A stretch of DNA of 64,000 nt from an uncultured Candidatus Saccharibacteria bacterium (GTDB taxonomy: Bacteria; Patescibacteriota; Saccharimonadia; Saccharimonadales; Saccharimonadaceae). The notes under the pieces were generated by a model. That model had not been told where the DNA came from, made no database searches, and was given only the letters and a program-made list of their open reading frames with translations. Positions 52,619 through 60,779 of the stretch are shown here, one piece after another. The DNA lies in the NCBI GenBank assembly GCA_937859515.1, contig CALMAK010000018.1, positions 40,215 to 104,214 of the forward strand, read 5' to 3'. The first letter of the stretch is position 1. Every line of letters starts with the position of its first letter. The position numbers and the translations under genes are program-made.

Positions 52619-52640
52619 GGAGGGGCTTGCCCCTCCGCTT
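52619..52640 (+). terminator. Terminator after rpoD
   Basis: GGAGGGGC (52619-52626) pairs with GCCCCTCC (52629-52636) and is followed by GCTTTGTTTT. Confidence 0.8.
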
Positions 52641-52712
52641 TGTTTTGGAATGAATGCTCCACTCCCTAAAGCTTGGTCTTACGACCTCGTACTTGCGGTG
52701 CTGAACGTCACG

Positions 52713-53279
52713 TTAAAAGTCGATTTCCTTGAGGATCCTGTCCAGATTAATATCAAACGCCTCGATGTCATGATCGTTGATGATGAAGTGGTCAGCCATA
52801 GCGATTGGACCACCCTTGTTTAGTAGCTCGATTTCGTTCCAGTCACGAGTCTTTGCTTCTTCGGCAGTCAGTGGCCGCTCGGGGCGATTAGCGAGACGGT
52901 GATGGCGAATATGTCGTGGTGCAAGCACAGCAATGAGGGAGAGTTCACCGGGGAAGGCGTGCTTTAGGGCTTTATACTCTGTCCACGAGTATAACCCGTC
53001 GGCAATAATGCGGTGTTGGCCCGCTTCGACCAAATCTTGAATCTGAGTAATGATACGCTTGGCAATAAAGTCGTCACCTTCCTCGGCACGGAGTTTTTTG
53101 CGAATCATCGCTTCATTTTCTGGGTTGATATCAAGACCAGCTTCTTTAACGGCCGCCAAAACAACGCCACCAAAGTATACTTTTGGGTGTCCTTTTTCGG
53201 TGAGGTAATCAACGGCAGTACTTTTGCCACTACCTGGCATGCCAACAAAGGCGATAATCTTAGTTTTGGAATGAGTCAT
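52713..53279 (-). CDS. P-loop kinase-like protein (dephospho-CoA kinase or UPF0200-like)
   Basis: 188 residues. Walker A is VGMPGSGKSTAVDYL (about 13-27), and the rest (VYFGGVVLAAVKEAG, IADGLYSWTEYKAL, HRLANRPERPLTAEE) resembles the archaeal-type dephospho-CoA kinase or UPF0200 group of nucleotide kinases. Substrate not determined. Divergent from the next gene. Confidence 0.7.
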   Translation of the reverse strand: MTHSKTKIIAFVGMPGSGKSTAVDYLTEKGHPKVYFGGVVLAAVKEAGLDINPENEAMIRKKLRAEEGDDFIAKRIITQIQDLVEAGQHRIIADGLYSWTEYKALKHAFPGELSLIAVLAPRHIRHHRLANRPERPLTAEEAKTRDWNEIELLNKGGPIAMADHFIINDHDIEAFDINLDRILKEIDF

Positions 53280-53351
53280 AGCACTATTGTATCAGAGGTG
53301 GTTCTTGACATGAAAAAATTGCTCGGTAGAGTGACATATATAAGCATAACA

Positions 53352-53945
53352 ATGGTAGAGAAGAAGGGTTTTCTTGTGATACTAACGGAATCAATGCAAG
53401 GCACAAGTGAGCAGATGCCCGAAAGGGGGCGGCATCTCACCGAGGCGCAACGACGGTCGCTACATCATATTGAGGCGCAACTACAATCAGAAAAGCATCA
53501 CGACGGCACCGATAAATGGTGGCGTTTTTTTGATGCCGGTGTTCGTGATGAGCATGGTGCGGTGTGGGCGCTCTATAATGATTTCCACCATCAGGAGGCT
53601 CCAGAAGGCTGGAAGATGTTCTATTGTCCACCTCATGAGGAGGAGTTTCAGAACATCGAGATTGACAGGGCGCTGTATACGGTGATTCCAGGGAATACTA
53701 GACACGAGGATACGCATACGATGCAACTTGATGTTGGCGGCGAGGCAAATCGACCAATGGGTATGGTGCATAATGATATTCTTAATATTCTGTTCCGGGG
53801 CGAGAAACCTCCGATTGTGAGGTTTTGGTCTGATAAAACTGCAATGATACCCGTTGCAATCGAGCAAACAGGAGAGGAGGGGTATTCGCGTCCTATCATT
53901 GAGATGGGCGCGCGTGCACTTGAAGTTGAGCGCCCCGCCGCGTAG
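53352..53945 (+). CDS. Protein of unknown function, His/Glu-rich
   Basis: 197 residues from ATG 53352. The start is uncertain: GTG 53376 (AAGAAGG 8 nt upstream) and ATG 53394 are alternatives, and a longer frame from 53013 overlaps the opposite gene. Soluble. Segments WWRFFDAGVRDEHGAVW, HHQEAPEGWKMFYCPPHEEE and RHEDTHTMQLDVGG are unusual, and clustered His could bind metal. The family is not recognised. Confidence 0.55.
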   Translation: MVEKKGFLVILTESMQGTSEQMPERGRHLTEAQRRSLHHIEAQLQSEKHHDGTDKWWRFFDAGVRDEHGAVWALYNDFHHQEAPEGWKMFYCPPHEEEFQNIEIDRALYTVIPGNTRHEDTHTMQLDVGGEANRPMGMVHNDILNILFRGEKPPIVRFWSDKTAMIPVAIEQTGEEGYSRPIIEMGARALEVERPAA

Positions 53946-53974
53946 CATCCCTTATGTCTGTTATACTAAGGCAT

Positions 53975-56503
53975 ATGAAACGTTTGGTGGTAATTGATGG
54001 TATGTCGGTGTTTTATCGCGGGTATTTTGCAATGCCAGGCCTCAGTTTATCTGATGGTACGCCAACGGGTGGTGTGTTTGGTTTTGCGTCGATTGCGATT
54101 GAAGTAATTAAAAAGCTTAATCCTGATTATGTGGCTGTGGCTTGGGATATTCGCGGTAGCAGTACCAGTAAACGCAGTGCGATATATCCGGAATACAAGG
54201 CTGGACGAACTAAGCCACCGGAGGATTTTTATGCGCAGATGCCAATTTTGCATGAACTGCTCGATAGTTTTGGGTGGCCGTTGTATGAATTGGCAGAGTA
54301 TGAGGCGGATGACATTATGGGGACGTTCGCGACCGAGGCAAGCGCGAAAGGCATTGAGACTTGTATTGTGACGGGCGATTACGATATGTTGCAACTGATC
54401 TCCGACACGGTGTCAGTATATATTACTAAAAAAGGCAGTGATCTGATTGAGTTTAATGACGCGGCATTTAACGAAAAGTACGGTATTCGAGTTGACCAAT
54501 TTATCGATTACAAAGCGCTCATTGGTGACACGAGTGACAATATTCCAGGTGTTCGTAAGGTTGGTCCAAAATCGGCACAGAAGCTACTCAATGATTATGG
54601 GACGCTCGATGGGGTGTATGAGCACCTTGACGATTTGAAGGGTATGGTAAAGATAAACCTCGAGGAAGATCGTGACAATGCATACCTCAGTCGACAGTTA
54701 GCGGGTATTTATTGTGATGCACCGGTGCAGCTCGATTGGGATATTGCCGATGTCAATGACACGGACCTCGATAGGGTATCTGATATTCTCAAGCGTCTTG
54801 AGTTCACTTCATTGGTGCGACGACTACCGAAACATATGCAGCAAACGGCTGATGTCGGGTTACATTTTGAAACCTCTCATCAGGTGGATGTTGTCGAGCA
54901 GCCATGGCCAAGTGAACTGACGTTTGATGGCCCTGCAGTGTTATATCTTGAAGATGAAGTATTGTGGGTATCACCCAATAAAAACGTTGTCTATCGGCGC
55001 GACGCGCAAGGTGTGGATGTATCGGTGTGGCGAGCGTTAGAGTTTGGTACGGTTATTGCCTATGATGTGAAACGGCTCTATCATGACCTGGCATCACGGG
55101 GTGTGTCGTCGGTAAAATTCGGCGAGGTGCATGACATTCGTCAGGGCGCATTTTTGATTGACCCTTTAAGGCGTGATCGAAGTCTTGCGGCGTTGGCCGA
55201 TGAGGAAGTTGACGGCCCACAGACTACTGTGGCAGCACTATGGAAGGTGTACGCTTGGCAACAAGATGCATTTGAACACTCTCCTCGTGTTGCTGATGTG
55301 GCGCGTAACCTTGATTTTCCAGTCATCTATCCACTGTTTTTAATGGAGCATCGTGGTATACGTATAGATTCATCACTACTGGCAACGATGAGCGTGGAAT
55401 TAGGCAATGAACACGCCAAGCTTGAACAAGAAATGTATAACATGGCGGGCATTGAGTTTAACATTGCCAGTCCGGCACAGTTATCTGAAGTGCTATTCAC
55501 CAAGCTGCAATTACCAACTACAGGAGTCAAAAAGGGTAAGACAGGGTATAGCACTGATCAAAAAACGTTGGATAAGTTGCGTGGTCTGCATCCGATTATA
55601 GAATTGATTGAGCGTACACGTGAACTTGCTAAGCTAAAAAATACCTATGTAGATACCTTACCGCAGCTGGCCGATGAGAACGGTTGCATTCATACCACCT
55701 ACGAGCAAGACGTGGCTGCCACGGGGCGGCTGAGCAGTAACCATCCGAACCTGCAAAATATTCCAGTACGTACCGAGATCGGGCGTCGTATCCGTGAAGC
55801 ATTTGTCCCGTCGGACGGTAAAGTGTTCGTCAGTGCTGATTACGGTCAATTCGAATTGCGGCTCGCAGCCGTGTTGGCGGATGATCAACAGATGATCAAC
55901 GATTTTAATAGTGGTATTGATATTCATACCAAGACTGCCAGTGATGTTTACGGTATTCCACTCGACAAAGTGACCAAAGATCAGCGACGCGACGCCAAGG
56001 TGATTAATTTTGGTGTACTGTATGGCATGAGCCCGCACGGCCTTGCTGCTGCAACTGGCATGACCTTCGGTGAGGCAAAACAATTCATCGATCAATATTT
56101 TGCGGTTCGTGCACCGATTCGTCGGTATATTGATGCCACCTTGCAACAAGCCCGTACTGATGGATATGTTGAGACGTATTATGGGCGTCGGCGTCCGACC
56201 CCAGATATTCACAGTAGTAATTTCATGGTTCGTCAGTCAGCTGAGCGTGCTGCGGCCAACATGCCAATTCAGGGCACTGAGGCAGACCTCATGAAACGTG
56301 CAATGTTGGTAGCTGAAGAGCGACTGACAGGTAAGGCCGAGCAACTGCTTCAGGTGCACGACAGCATCCTTGTTGAATGCGCCCCCAAGGATGTGGATGA
56401 GGTCTCAGCAATTCTCAAAACTTCGATGGAATCGATTGCACCAGAACTTTCTATTAATCTGGATGTTGATGTATCAACTGGTAAAAATTGGGGAGAGCTG
56501 TAA
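53975..56503 (+). CDS. polA: DNA polymerase I
   Basis: 842 residues from ATG 53975; TGT-TATACT ends 7 nt before it. The N-terminal 5'-3' exonuclease (VVIDGMSVFYRGYFA, YEADDIMGT, ALIGDTSDNIPGVRKVGPKS) is intact. The central 3'-5' exonuclease region lacks its acidic residues. The polymerase domain has motif A (SADYGQFELRLAAVL), motif B (KVINFGVLYGMS) and motif C (QVHDSILVE). Motif A has Phe where E. coli has Ile709 and motif C has Ser where the family has Glu, both unusual. Confidence 0.96.
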   Translation: MKRLVVIDGMSVFYRGYFAMPGLSLSDGTPTGGVFGFASIAIEVIKKLNPDYVAVAWDIRGSSTSKRSAIYPEYKAGRTKPPEDFYAQMPILHELLDSFGWPLYELAEYEADDIMGTFATEASAKGIETCIVTGDYDMLQLISDTVSVYITKKGSDLIEFNDAAFNEKYGIRVDQFIDYKALIGDTSDNIPGVRKVGPKSAQKLLNDYGTLDGVYEHLDDLKGMVKINLEEDRDNAYLSRQLAGIYCDAPVQLDWDIADVNDTDLDRVSDILKRLEFTSLVRRLPKHMQQTADVGLHFETSHQVDVVEQPWPSELTFDGPAVLYLEDEVLWVSPNKNVVYRRDAQGVDVSVWRALEFGTVIAYDVKRLYHDLASRGVSSVKFGEVHDIRQGAFLIDPLRRDRSLAALADEEVDGPQTTVAALWKVYAWQQDAFEHSPRVADVARNLDFPVIYPLFLMEHRGIRIDSSLLATMSVELGNEHAKLEQEMYNMAGIEFNIASPAQLSEVLFTKLQLPTTGVKKGKTGYSTDQKTLDKLRGLHPIIELIERTRELAKLKNTYVDTLPQLADENGCIHTTYEQDVAATGRLSSNHPNLQNIPVRTEIGRRIREAFVPSDGKVFVSADYGQFELRLAAVLADDQQMINDFNSGIDIHTKTASDVYGIPLDKVTKDQRRDAKVINFGVLYGMSPHGLAAATGMTFGEAKQFIDQYFAVRAPIRRYIDATLQQARTDGYVETYYGRRRPTPDIHSSNFMVRQSAERAAANMPIQGTEADLMKRAMLVAEERLTGKAEQLLQVHDSILVECAPKDVDEVSAILKTSMESIAPELSINLDVDVSTGKNWGEL

Positions 56504-56504
56504 T

Positions 56505-56912
56505 ATGAAATTACAGGTCGGTGTGAAGGTGTTGATCCATCAAGATGGCAAGTATCTTTTTTTGCGCCGAAGCGCTGCATTTAAAGCAGGTCCACAGAAG
56601 TGGGATATACCGGGTGGCAGAATTGAGCCCGACGAGCCATTAGGAGTGGCACTTGCGCGCGAGGTACACGAAGAAACGGGATTGCAGTTAACGGGTACTG
56701 ACAAGTTACTTGCTGCACAGGACATATTTGTCCCGAATAAAGAAGTACATGTAGTGCGGCTCACCTATATTGGGAGGGTGGATGGGGATGTGATAATTAG
56801 TGATGAGCATGATGATTATCGATGGATGACACTTGAGGCAGTTGGCGTAGAACCTCACGTTGATTCGTATCTCAAGGAGGTGCTACAGACATTGGAGAGT
56901 GGCAATGGCTGA
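56505..56912 (+). CDS. Nudix hydrolase
   Basis: 135 residues from ATG 56505, with GGGGAGAG upstream at the polA end. The Nudix box is GGRIEPDEPLGVALAREVHE followed by ETGL. It cleaves nucleoside diphosphate derivatives; it may clean damaged nucleotides, since it lies between polA and dut. Overlaps the HIT gene by 8 nt. Confidence 0.9.
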   Translation: MKLQVGVKVLIHQDGKYLFLRRSAAFKAGPQKWDIPGGRIEPDEPLGVALAREVHEETGLQLTGTDKLLAAQDIFVPNKEVHVVRLTYIGRVDGDVIISDEHDDYRWMTLEAVGVEPHVDSYLKEVLQTLESGNG

Positions 56913-57387
56913 GCAGTGTATTTTTTGTGAAGAGTATGGTGGTGGCTGGAATACGTTTGCCGAGACTGATCTGTGGCGTGCGCGGTGGGATTTATATCCA
57001 GCAACACCAGGTCATGTTGAGATTCTACCAAAACGCCATGTGCAGCACATCGAGGAACTAACTGACGATGAATTGAATGCGATGATGTGGTTTGCACGGT
57101 ACGTCATGGAGCAAGTGCAAGGGGCGGATTTAATTGGTCTTTATACGGCGCTACTGCCAGATAGCAATGAGAAGAATCAGCCACTGCTGTCCTCGGCATT
57201 ATTAGCGGCGCAGTATCATCATAGGCAACCGGAAGCGTTCAATATTGGTATTAATGATGGTCCAGCAGCTGGGCAGAGTGTCCACCATCTTCATCTGCAT
57301 ATTATGCCGAGATGGGAGGGTGATGTGCCGAATCCAAGAGGTGGCGTGCGCAATTTGTTTCCCAATGACACCTATAAGGAGATATAA
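56905..57387 (+). CDS. HIT-family hydrolase
   Basis: 160 residues from ATG 56905. The catalytic triad motif is SVHHLHLHIMPR (H-x-H-x-H). The N-terminal CIFC pair resembles the zinc site of some HIT proteins. RWDLYPATPGHVEILPKRH is the conserved strand. It acts on nucleotide conjugates such as AMP derivatives. It is followed directly by dut. Confidence 0.9.
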   Translation: MAEQCIFCEEYGGGWNTFAETDLWRARWDLYPATPGHVEILPKRHVQHIEELTDDELNAMMWFARYVMEQVQGADLIGLYTALLPDSNEKNQPLLSSALLAAQYHHRQPEAFNIGINDGPAAGQSVHHLHLHIMPRWEGDVPNPRGGVRNLFPNDTYKEI

Positions 57388-57828
57388 ATGAATATTAGTA
57401 TCGTGAAGTTAAACAGTGCGGCGGTCGTACCGCAATACCAGACTGCAGGCGCAGCTGGTGCAGATATTCACGCGTGCATTGACGAGACAATTACACTGCA
57501 GCCGATGGAACGACGCATGATTCCGACGGGACTTGCGATGGCAATTCCTGAAGGCTATGAAGTACAAATCCGCGCTCGCAGCGGTATGAGTATCAAGTAC
57601 GGTATTACTATGATCAATGGTATTGGGACGATTGATGCGGATTATCGTGGCGAGGTGGGTGTGCTGTTGGTTAACCTGGGTGCTGAACCATTTATGGTCG
57701 AACCCGGCATGCGTATTGCACAAATGGTTGTTGCAAAATACGAGGTGGCTGAGTGGCGCGAGGTTGATGAGCTCAATCAAACCGAGCGTGGTACGGGCGG
57801 ATATGGTAGCACTGGTCATCAGTCTTAG
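57388..57828 (+). CDS. dut: dUTP diphosphatase
   Basis: 146 residues, the normal size of the trimeric enzyme. Motifs 1-5 are present: AGAAGADIHA, RARSGMSIK, NGIGTIDADYRGEVGV, RIAQMVV and the C-terminal RGTGGYGSTG. It converts dUTP to dUMP, preventing uracil in DNA and supplying dTMP synthesis. The start directly follows the HIT stop, with AAGGAGATATAA overlapping it. Confidence 0.97.
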   Translation: MNISIVKLNSAAVVPQYQTAGAAGADIHACIDETITLQPMERRMIPTGLAMAIPEGYEVQIRARSGMSIKYGITMINGIGTIDADYRGEVGVLLVNLGAEPFMVEPGMRIAQMVVAKYEVAEWREVDELNQTERGTGGYGSTGHQS

Positions 57829-57870
57829 TAGCTGATTGACTAAAGACTAGGGATATACTACTGTAGTGGT

Positions 57871-58479
57871 ATGTCACGTTATTCACGAAATCGATTCCTC
57901 CCTATACTACTTGTTGTCGTTGTCATGATTATCGCCATCGTGGCGTTGGTGTCGTTGGCGCGTGCAATTTTCTTTTCGGGTGATCGATCTTCAAATACAA
58001 CGCAACAGATTGATGTTAGTCGTGAGGCGTTGTTAAATACTGCAGAAGGGCACAGCGTTCGGATGACGATTCGTGGTCCCATTGTAGCTGACGAGACGTT
58101 TAACTCGTACCGTATTACCATTACACCATCTTCACGATCGCTAGTGACATACAAGGGGTATCTTGGTGGTCAGATTGATGCAGTTCAGTTGGGTAACAAT
58201 GTTTCAGCATACGAAGAGTTTGTGCACGCCCTTGATAAGGCGGCGCTACCAACTGGCACGCAATTTCCTGCGGACAAGGATGATACGCGCGGTATCTGTG
58301 CGACAGGACGTATTTATGAGTACGAAATTATCAATGGTGACGAGGTGGTAAAGCGCCTCTGGACCTCAACCTGCAAAGGTTCGCCTGGATCGTTACAGGC
58401 CAGCGCCGACCAACTGACAAATCTCTTTATTGTGCAGATTCCTGATGCAAGAGACGTATTGAATAAGATCAGCATCTAG
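57871..58479 (+). CDS. Single-pass membrane protein, function unknown
   Basis: 202 residues. A basic N-terminus and hydrophobic helix (about 9-36) precede an extracytoplasmic domain with a Cys pair (RGICATGRI, TSTCKGSPG) that may form a disulfide. TATACT lies 11 nt before the ATG. The next gene starts 2 nt after the stop. Family not recognised. Confidence 0.7.
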   Translation: MSRYSRNRFLPILLVVVVMIIAIVALVSLARAIFFSGDRSSNTTQQIDVSREALLNTAEGHSVRMTIRGPIVADETFNSYRITITPSSRSLVTYKGYLGGQIDAVQLGNNVSAYEEFVHALDKAALPTGTQFPADKDDTRGICATGRIYEYEIINGDEVVKRLWTSTCKGSPGSLQASADQLTNLFIVQIPDARDVLNKISI

Positions 58480-58481
58480 GT

Positions 58482-59054
58482 ATGTCGACAAAAGCAATTA
58501 TATTTGACTGTTTCGGGGTGCTATATCACGGAGCGCGGAGTTTTGTGCTGGACCAGGTATCAGATGAGATACGTCCTCGAGTGAATGAATTATTTGATCA
58601 GGCAGATTATGGCATAATCACGACTGCTGAGTTTGTCGAGCAAGTCGCCGAAGAAATGGGTGTTTTGGCCCAGGATGTTGAAGTGATGCTTTCGTCACAA
58701 TATCGGCGTAACGAAATGTTGGTGTCACGCCTTGAAAGGCTTCGCATCAAGTATCGAGTGGGGCTTTTAAGTAATGTCAACGATACATTAATTCGACGAT
58801 TATTCACTGATGAAGAATTAGAGCGTTTTTTTGATGTGGTGGTCATGTCGAGCAGCGTTGGTATGATAAAGCCACACCCCGAGATCTATGAACTGACGGC
58901 ACATCGTCTGGGCGTTGATCCGCATGAATGTATCATGATCGACGACGTACTGGCAAATATTGATGGCGCTAGGGCAGTTGGTATGGACGGGGTGATTTGT
59001 GAGTCAACCGAACAGTGCCTCGCTGATTTACGTAGCAAAGGCGTTGATATATAA
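58482..59054 (+). CDS. HAD-superfamily hydrolase
   Basis: 190 residues. Motif I is IFDCFGVLYHG, with Cys between the two motif Asp positions instead of Asp (DCFG versus DxDG), so the acid/base residue is absent or shifted; motif II is LLSNVND, motif III lysine in MIKPHPEIY, motif IV IDDVLANIDGA. A small helical cap is present. Phosphatase activity is likely but needs checking given motif I. mutM starts at its stop. Confidence 0.85.
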   Translation: MSTKAIIFDCFGVLYHGARSFVLDQVSDEIRPRVNELFDQADYGIITTAEFVEQVAEEMGVLAQDVEVMLSSQYRRNEMLVSRLERLRIKYRVGLLSNVNDTLIRRLFTDEELERFFDVVVMSSSVGMIKPHPEIYELTAHRLGVDPHECIMIDDVLANIDGARAVGMDGVICESTEQCLADLRSKGVDI

Positions 59055-59936
59055 ATGCCTGAACTACCAGAAGTCGAAACTGTCCGTCGTGGCCTTGAGG
59101 GTCTGATGATTGGACACGTTATCTCGCGGGTGCATCATGATACTGATAAAAGTTTTCCAAATGCACCAGATGATGTCGAGGCGTTCGTAGTTAATGCCAG
59201 CATCGTGGCTGTTCGCCGCCGCGCAAAAGTTTTATTGATTGAGCTTTCGTCAGATTATACATTAGTTGTTCATCTAAAAATGACGGGGCAGCTGGTGTTT
59301 GTTGGTGATAGTCGCTTTGGGGCGGGGCATCCGAATGATAGTCTCATCGGTAATCTCCCAGACAAATCTACCCGAGTAACTCTTGACTTCGCCGATGGTT
59401 CGCATCTCTTTTTCAACGACCAGCGCAAGTTCGGTTGGATGAAGCTGTATCCGACTATTGAAGTGCCGAACATCAATTTTATGCAAAAAGTCGGACCCGA
59501 GCCGCTGGAGGACGATTTCACCCCTGAGATTTTCTACGAACGATTACAGAGACGCAAGAATACAACGATTAAGGCGGCGATTCTTGATCAGACCGTGTTG
59601 GCTGGAGTTGGCAACATCTATGCTGATGAGGGGTTGTGGGGCGCAAAGCTTCACCCGGCGACAAGAGTCAAAGATGTATCACGCAAGAAGATCACCGACC
59701 TCTGGCGCGAAATCCGCGACGTCATGACTCTCGCCATCGAAAAAGGTGGATCGAGCAATCATACTTACATCAATGCCGAAGGCAAAAAGGGGAGCTACAT
59801 GGACTTTGCCCGTGCCTTTCGTCGTGAGGGATTGCCATGTCCGCGACACCCCGACGTATTGATTGAAAAGATTAAGGTTGCGGGGCGGGGCACGCATGTT
59901 TGCCCTGTCTGTCAGGTTGCACCGAAAACAGTATAG
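59055..59936 (+). CDS. mutM: Formamidopyrimidine-DNA glycosylase MutM/Fpg
   Basis: 293 residues. N-terminal PELPEVETVRRGL with the catalytic Pro1 (after Met removal) and Glu2, central KMTGQLVF, the helix-two-turn-helix QTVLAGVGNIYADE, and a C-terminal zinc finger where the second of the first ligand pair is His (LPCPRH) and the last pair is CPVC. It removes 8-oxoguanine and opened purines. The CHCC finger replaces the usual CCCC. Confidence 0.97.
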   Translation: MPELPEVETVRRGLEGLMIGHVISRVHHDTDKSFPNAPDDVEAFVVNASIVAVRRRAKVLLIELSSDYTLVVHLKMTGQLVFVGDSRFGAGHPNDSLIGNLPDKSTRVTLDFADGSHLFFNDQRKFGWMKLYPTIEVPNINFMQKVGPEPLEDDFTPEIFYERLQRRKNTTIKAAILDQTVLAGVGNIYADEGLWGAKLHPATRVKDVSRKKITDLWREIRDVMTLAIEKGGSSNHTYINAEGKKGSYMDFARAFRREGLPCPRHPDVLIEKIKVAGRGTHVCPVCQVAPKTV

Positions 59937-59940
59937 ATAA

Positions 59941-59969
59941 TTGAATTTTTGCAACTAATATGTTATAAT
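59941..59969 (+). promoter_or_regulatory. Promoter of the lipoprotein cassette at 60 kb
   Basis: TTGAAT (59941-59946), exact 17-nt spacer, TATAAT (59964-59969). The 5' leader of about 58 nt holds a GGTG/CACC hairpin. Confidence 0.65.
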
Positions 59970-60033
59970 ATAAGGTATGCACTAGGTGTTTCGCACCGTG
60001 CGAGCACCGTTACAGTTAGGAGAGAGGAAACGT

Positions 60034-60675
60034 ATGTCTTCCACCAAGGCTTCACGCCGACCCCGCCCCGTCGTGGCCATCATCTTCGCCCTCGTCGTGG
60101 GGGTGGTGTTGTCGGCCTCTGGCTGCGCGGCTGGAGGCCAGGCCTTCGACGACCTCAATGGTGCCCTGAAGGGGCGCCAAGGCGTCATGATGACGTTCAA
60201 CGAGGAAAGCCAGCTGATCGACCGGGTTGAGGGGGTGTCATTCCACTTCAGCCGGGACACGACGTTCGACACCCACGACTCGGAAGGGTCATCCAACAAG
60301 GATTCGGCTGTGGTCCAGGTATCCCTGGGCAGCAGTCACATCCATCACGTCGGCTCGACGATGATCTTCGCCGAGGCGGGGATCGTCAACGTCACCGAGG
60401 GGCTGCCGGACACGGTCCGGCTCAGCAATACTGACCCTGGTACGCCGTGGCTGAACAACATCCGTCACGACTTCCAGAACCTCTGGGAGGGGAAGGCCAA
60501 GACGATCATGATTCGGTCGCAGAACGGCACGCCGTTGGCGGTCTACGCTGGCAACGCGGTCGAGATCTTCAGCAGTGATATGCCGAAGACCACGGTGTTC
60601 CGGGTCGACGGCAAGCTGCTGCTGGTGTATCGGGCAGACTACACCGTGTACGACACGGACTTGCTCGACAAGTAG
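60034..60675 (+). CDS. GC-rich single-gene cassette, predicted lipoprotein
   Basis: 213 residues from ATG 60034, which follows TTAGGAGAGAGGAAACGT. A basic N-terminus, a hydrophobic stretch and a lipobox-like ASGC (Cys about 31), then a soluble domain of about 180 residues with no known family. Nearly every third base is G or C, strongly unlike neighbours and like actinobacterial genes. Its own promoter, leader hairpin and terminator make it a self-contained unit. Between mutM and holA. Confidence 0.75.
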   Translation: MSSTKASRRPRPVVAIIFALVVGVVLSASGCAAGGQAFDDLNGALKGRQGVMMTFNEESQLIDRVEGVSFHFSRDTTFDTHDSEGSSNKDSAVVQVSLGSSHIHHVGSTMIFAEAGIVNVTEGLPDTVRLSNTDPGTPWLNNIRHDFQNLWEGKAKTIMIRSQNGTPLAVYAGNAVEIFSSDMPKTTVFRVDGKLLLVYRADYTVYDTDLLDK

Positions 60676-60701
60676 CTGCTTCTTCTCGCCCACGGTGATG
60701 G

Positions 60702-60749
60702 CCGGAGTGCATAGGGATCCCCCTATGTACTCCGGTCTGTTGTTTTTTC
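60702..60749 (+). terminator. Terminator after the 60-kb lipoprotein
   Basis: CCGGAGTGCATAGGG (60702-60716) pairs with 60721-60735 with one wobble, followed by TCTGTTGTTTTTTC. Confidence 0.85.
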
Positions 60750-60779
60750 AGGGGGATTTACTGGTATAGTGGGGGGAGT

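Noticed and set aside
53013-53351. N-terminal extension of the 53.4-kb gene
   Set aside because: Overlaps the P-loop kinase gene on the opposite strand and its promoter; an internal start is more likely.
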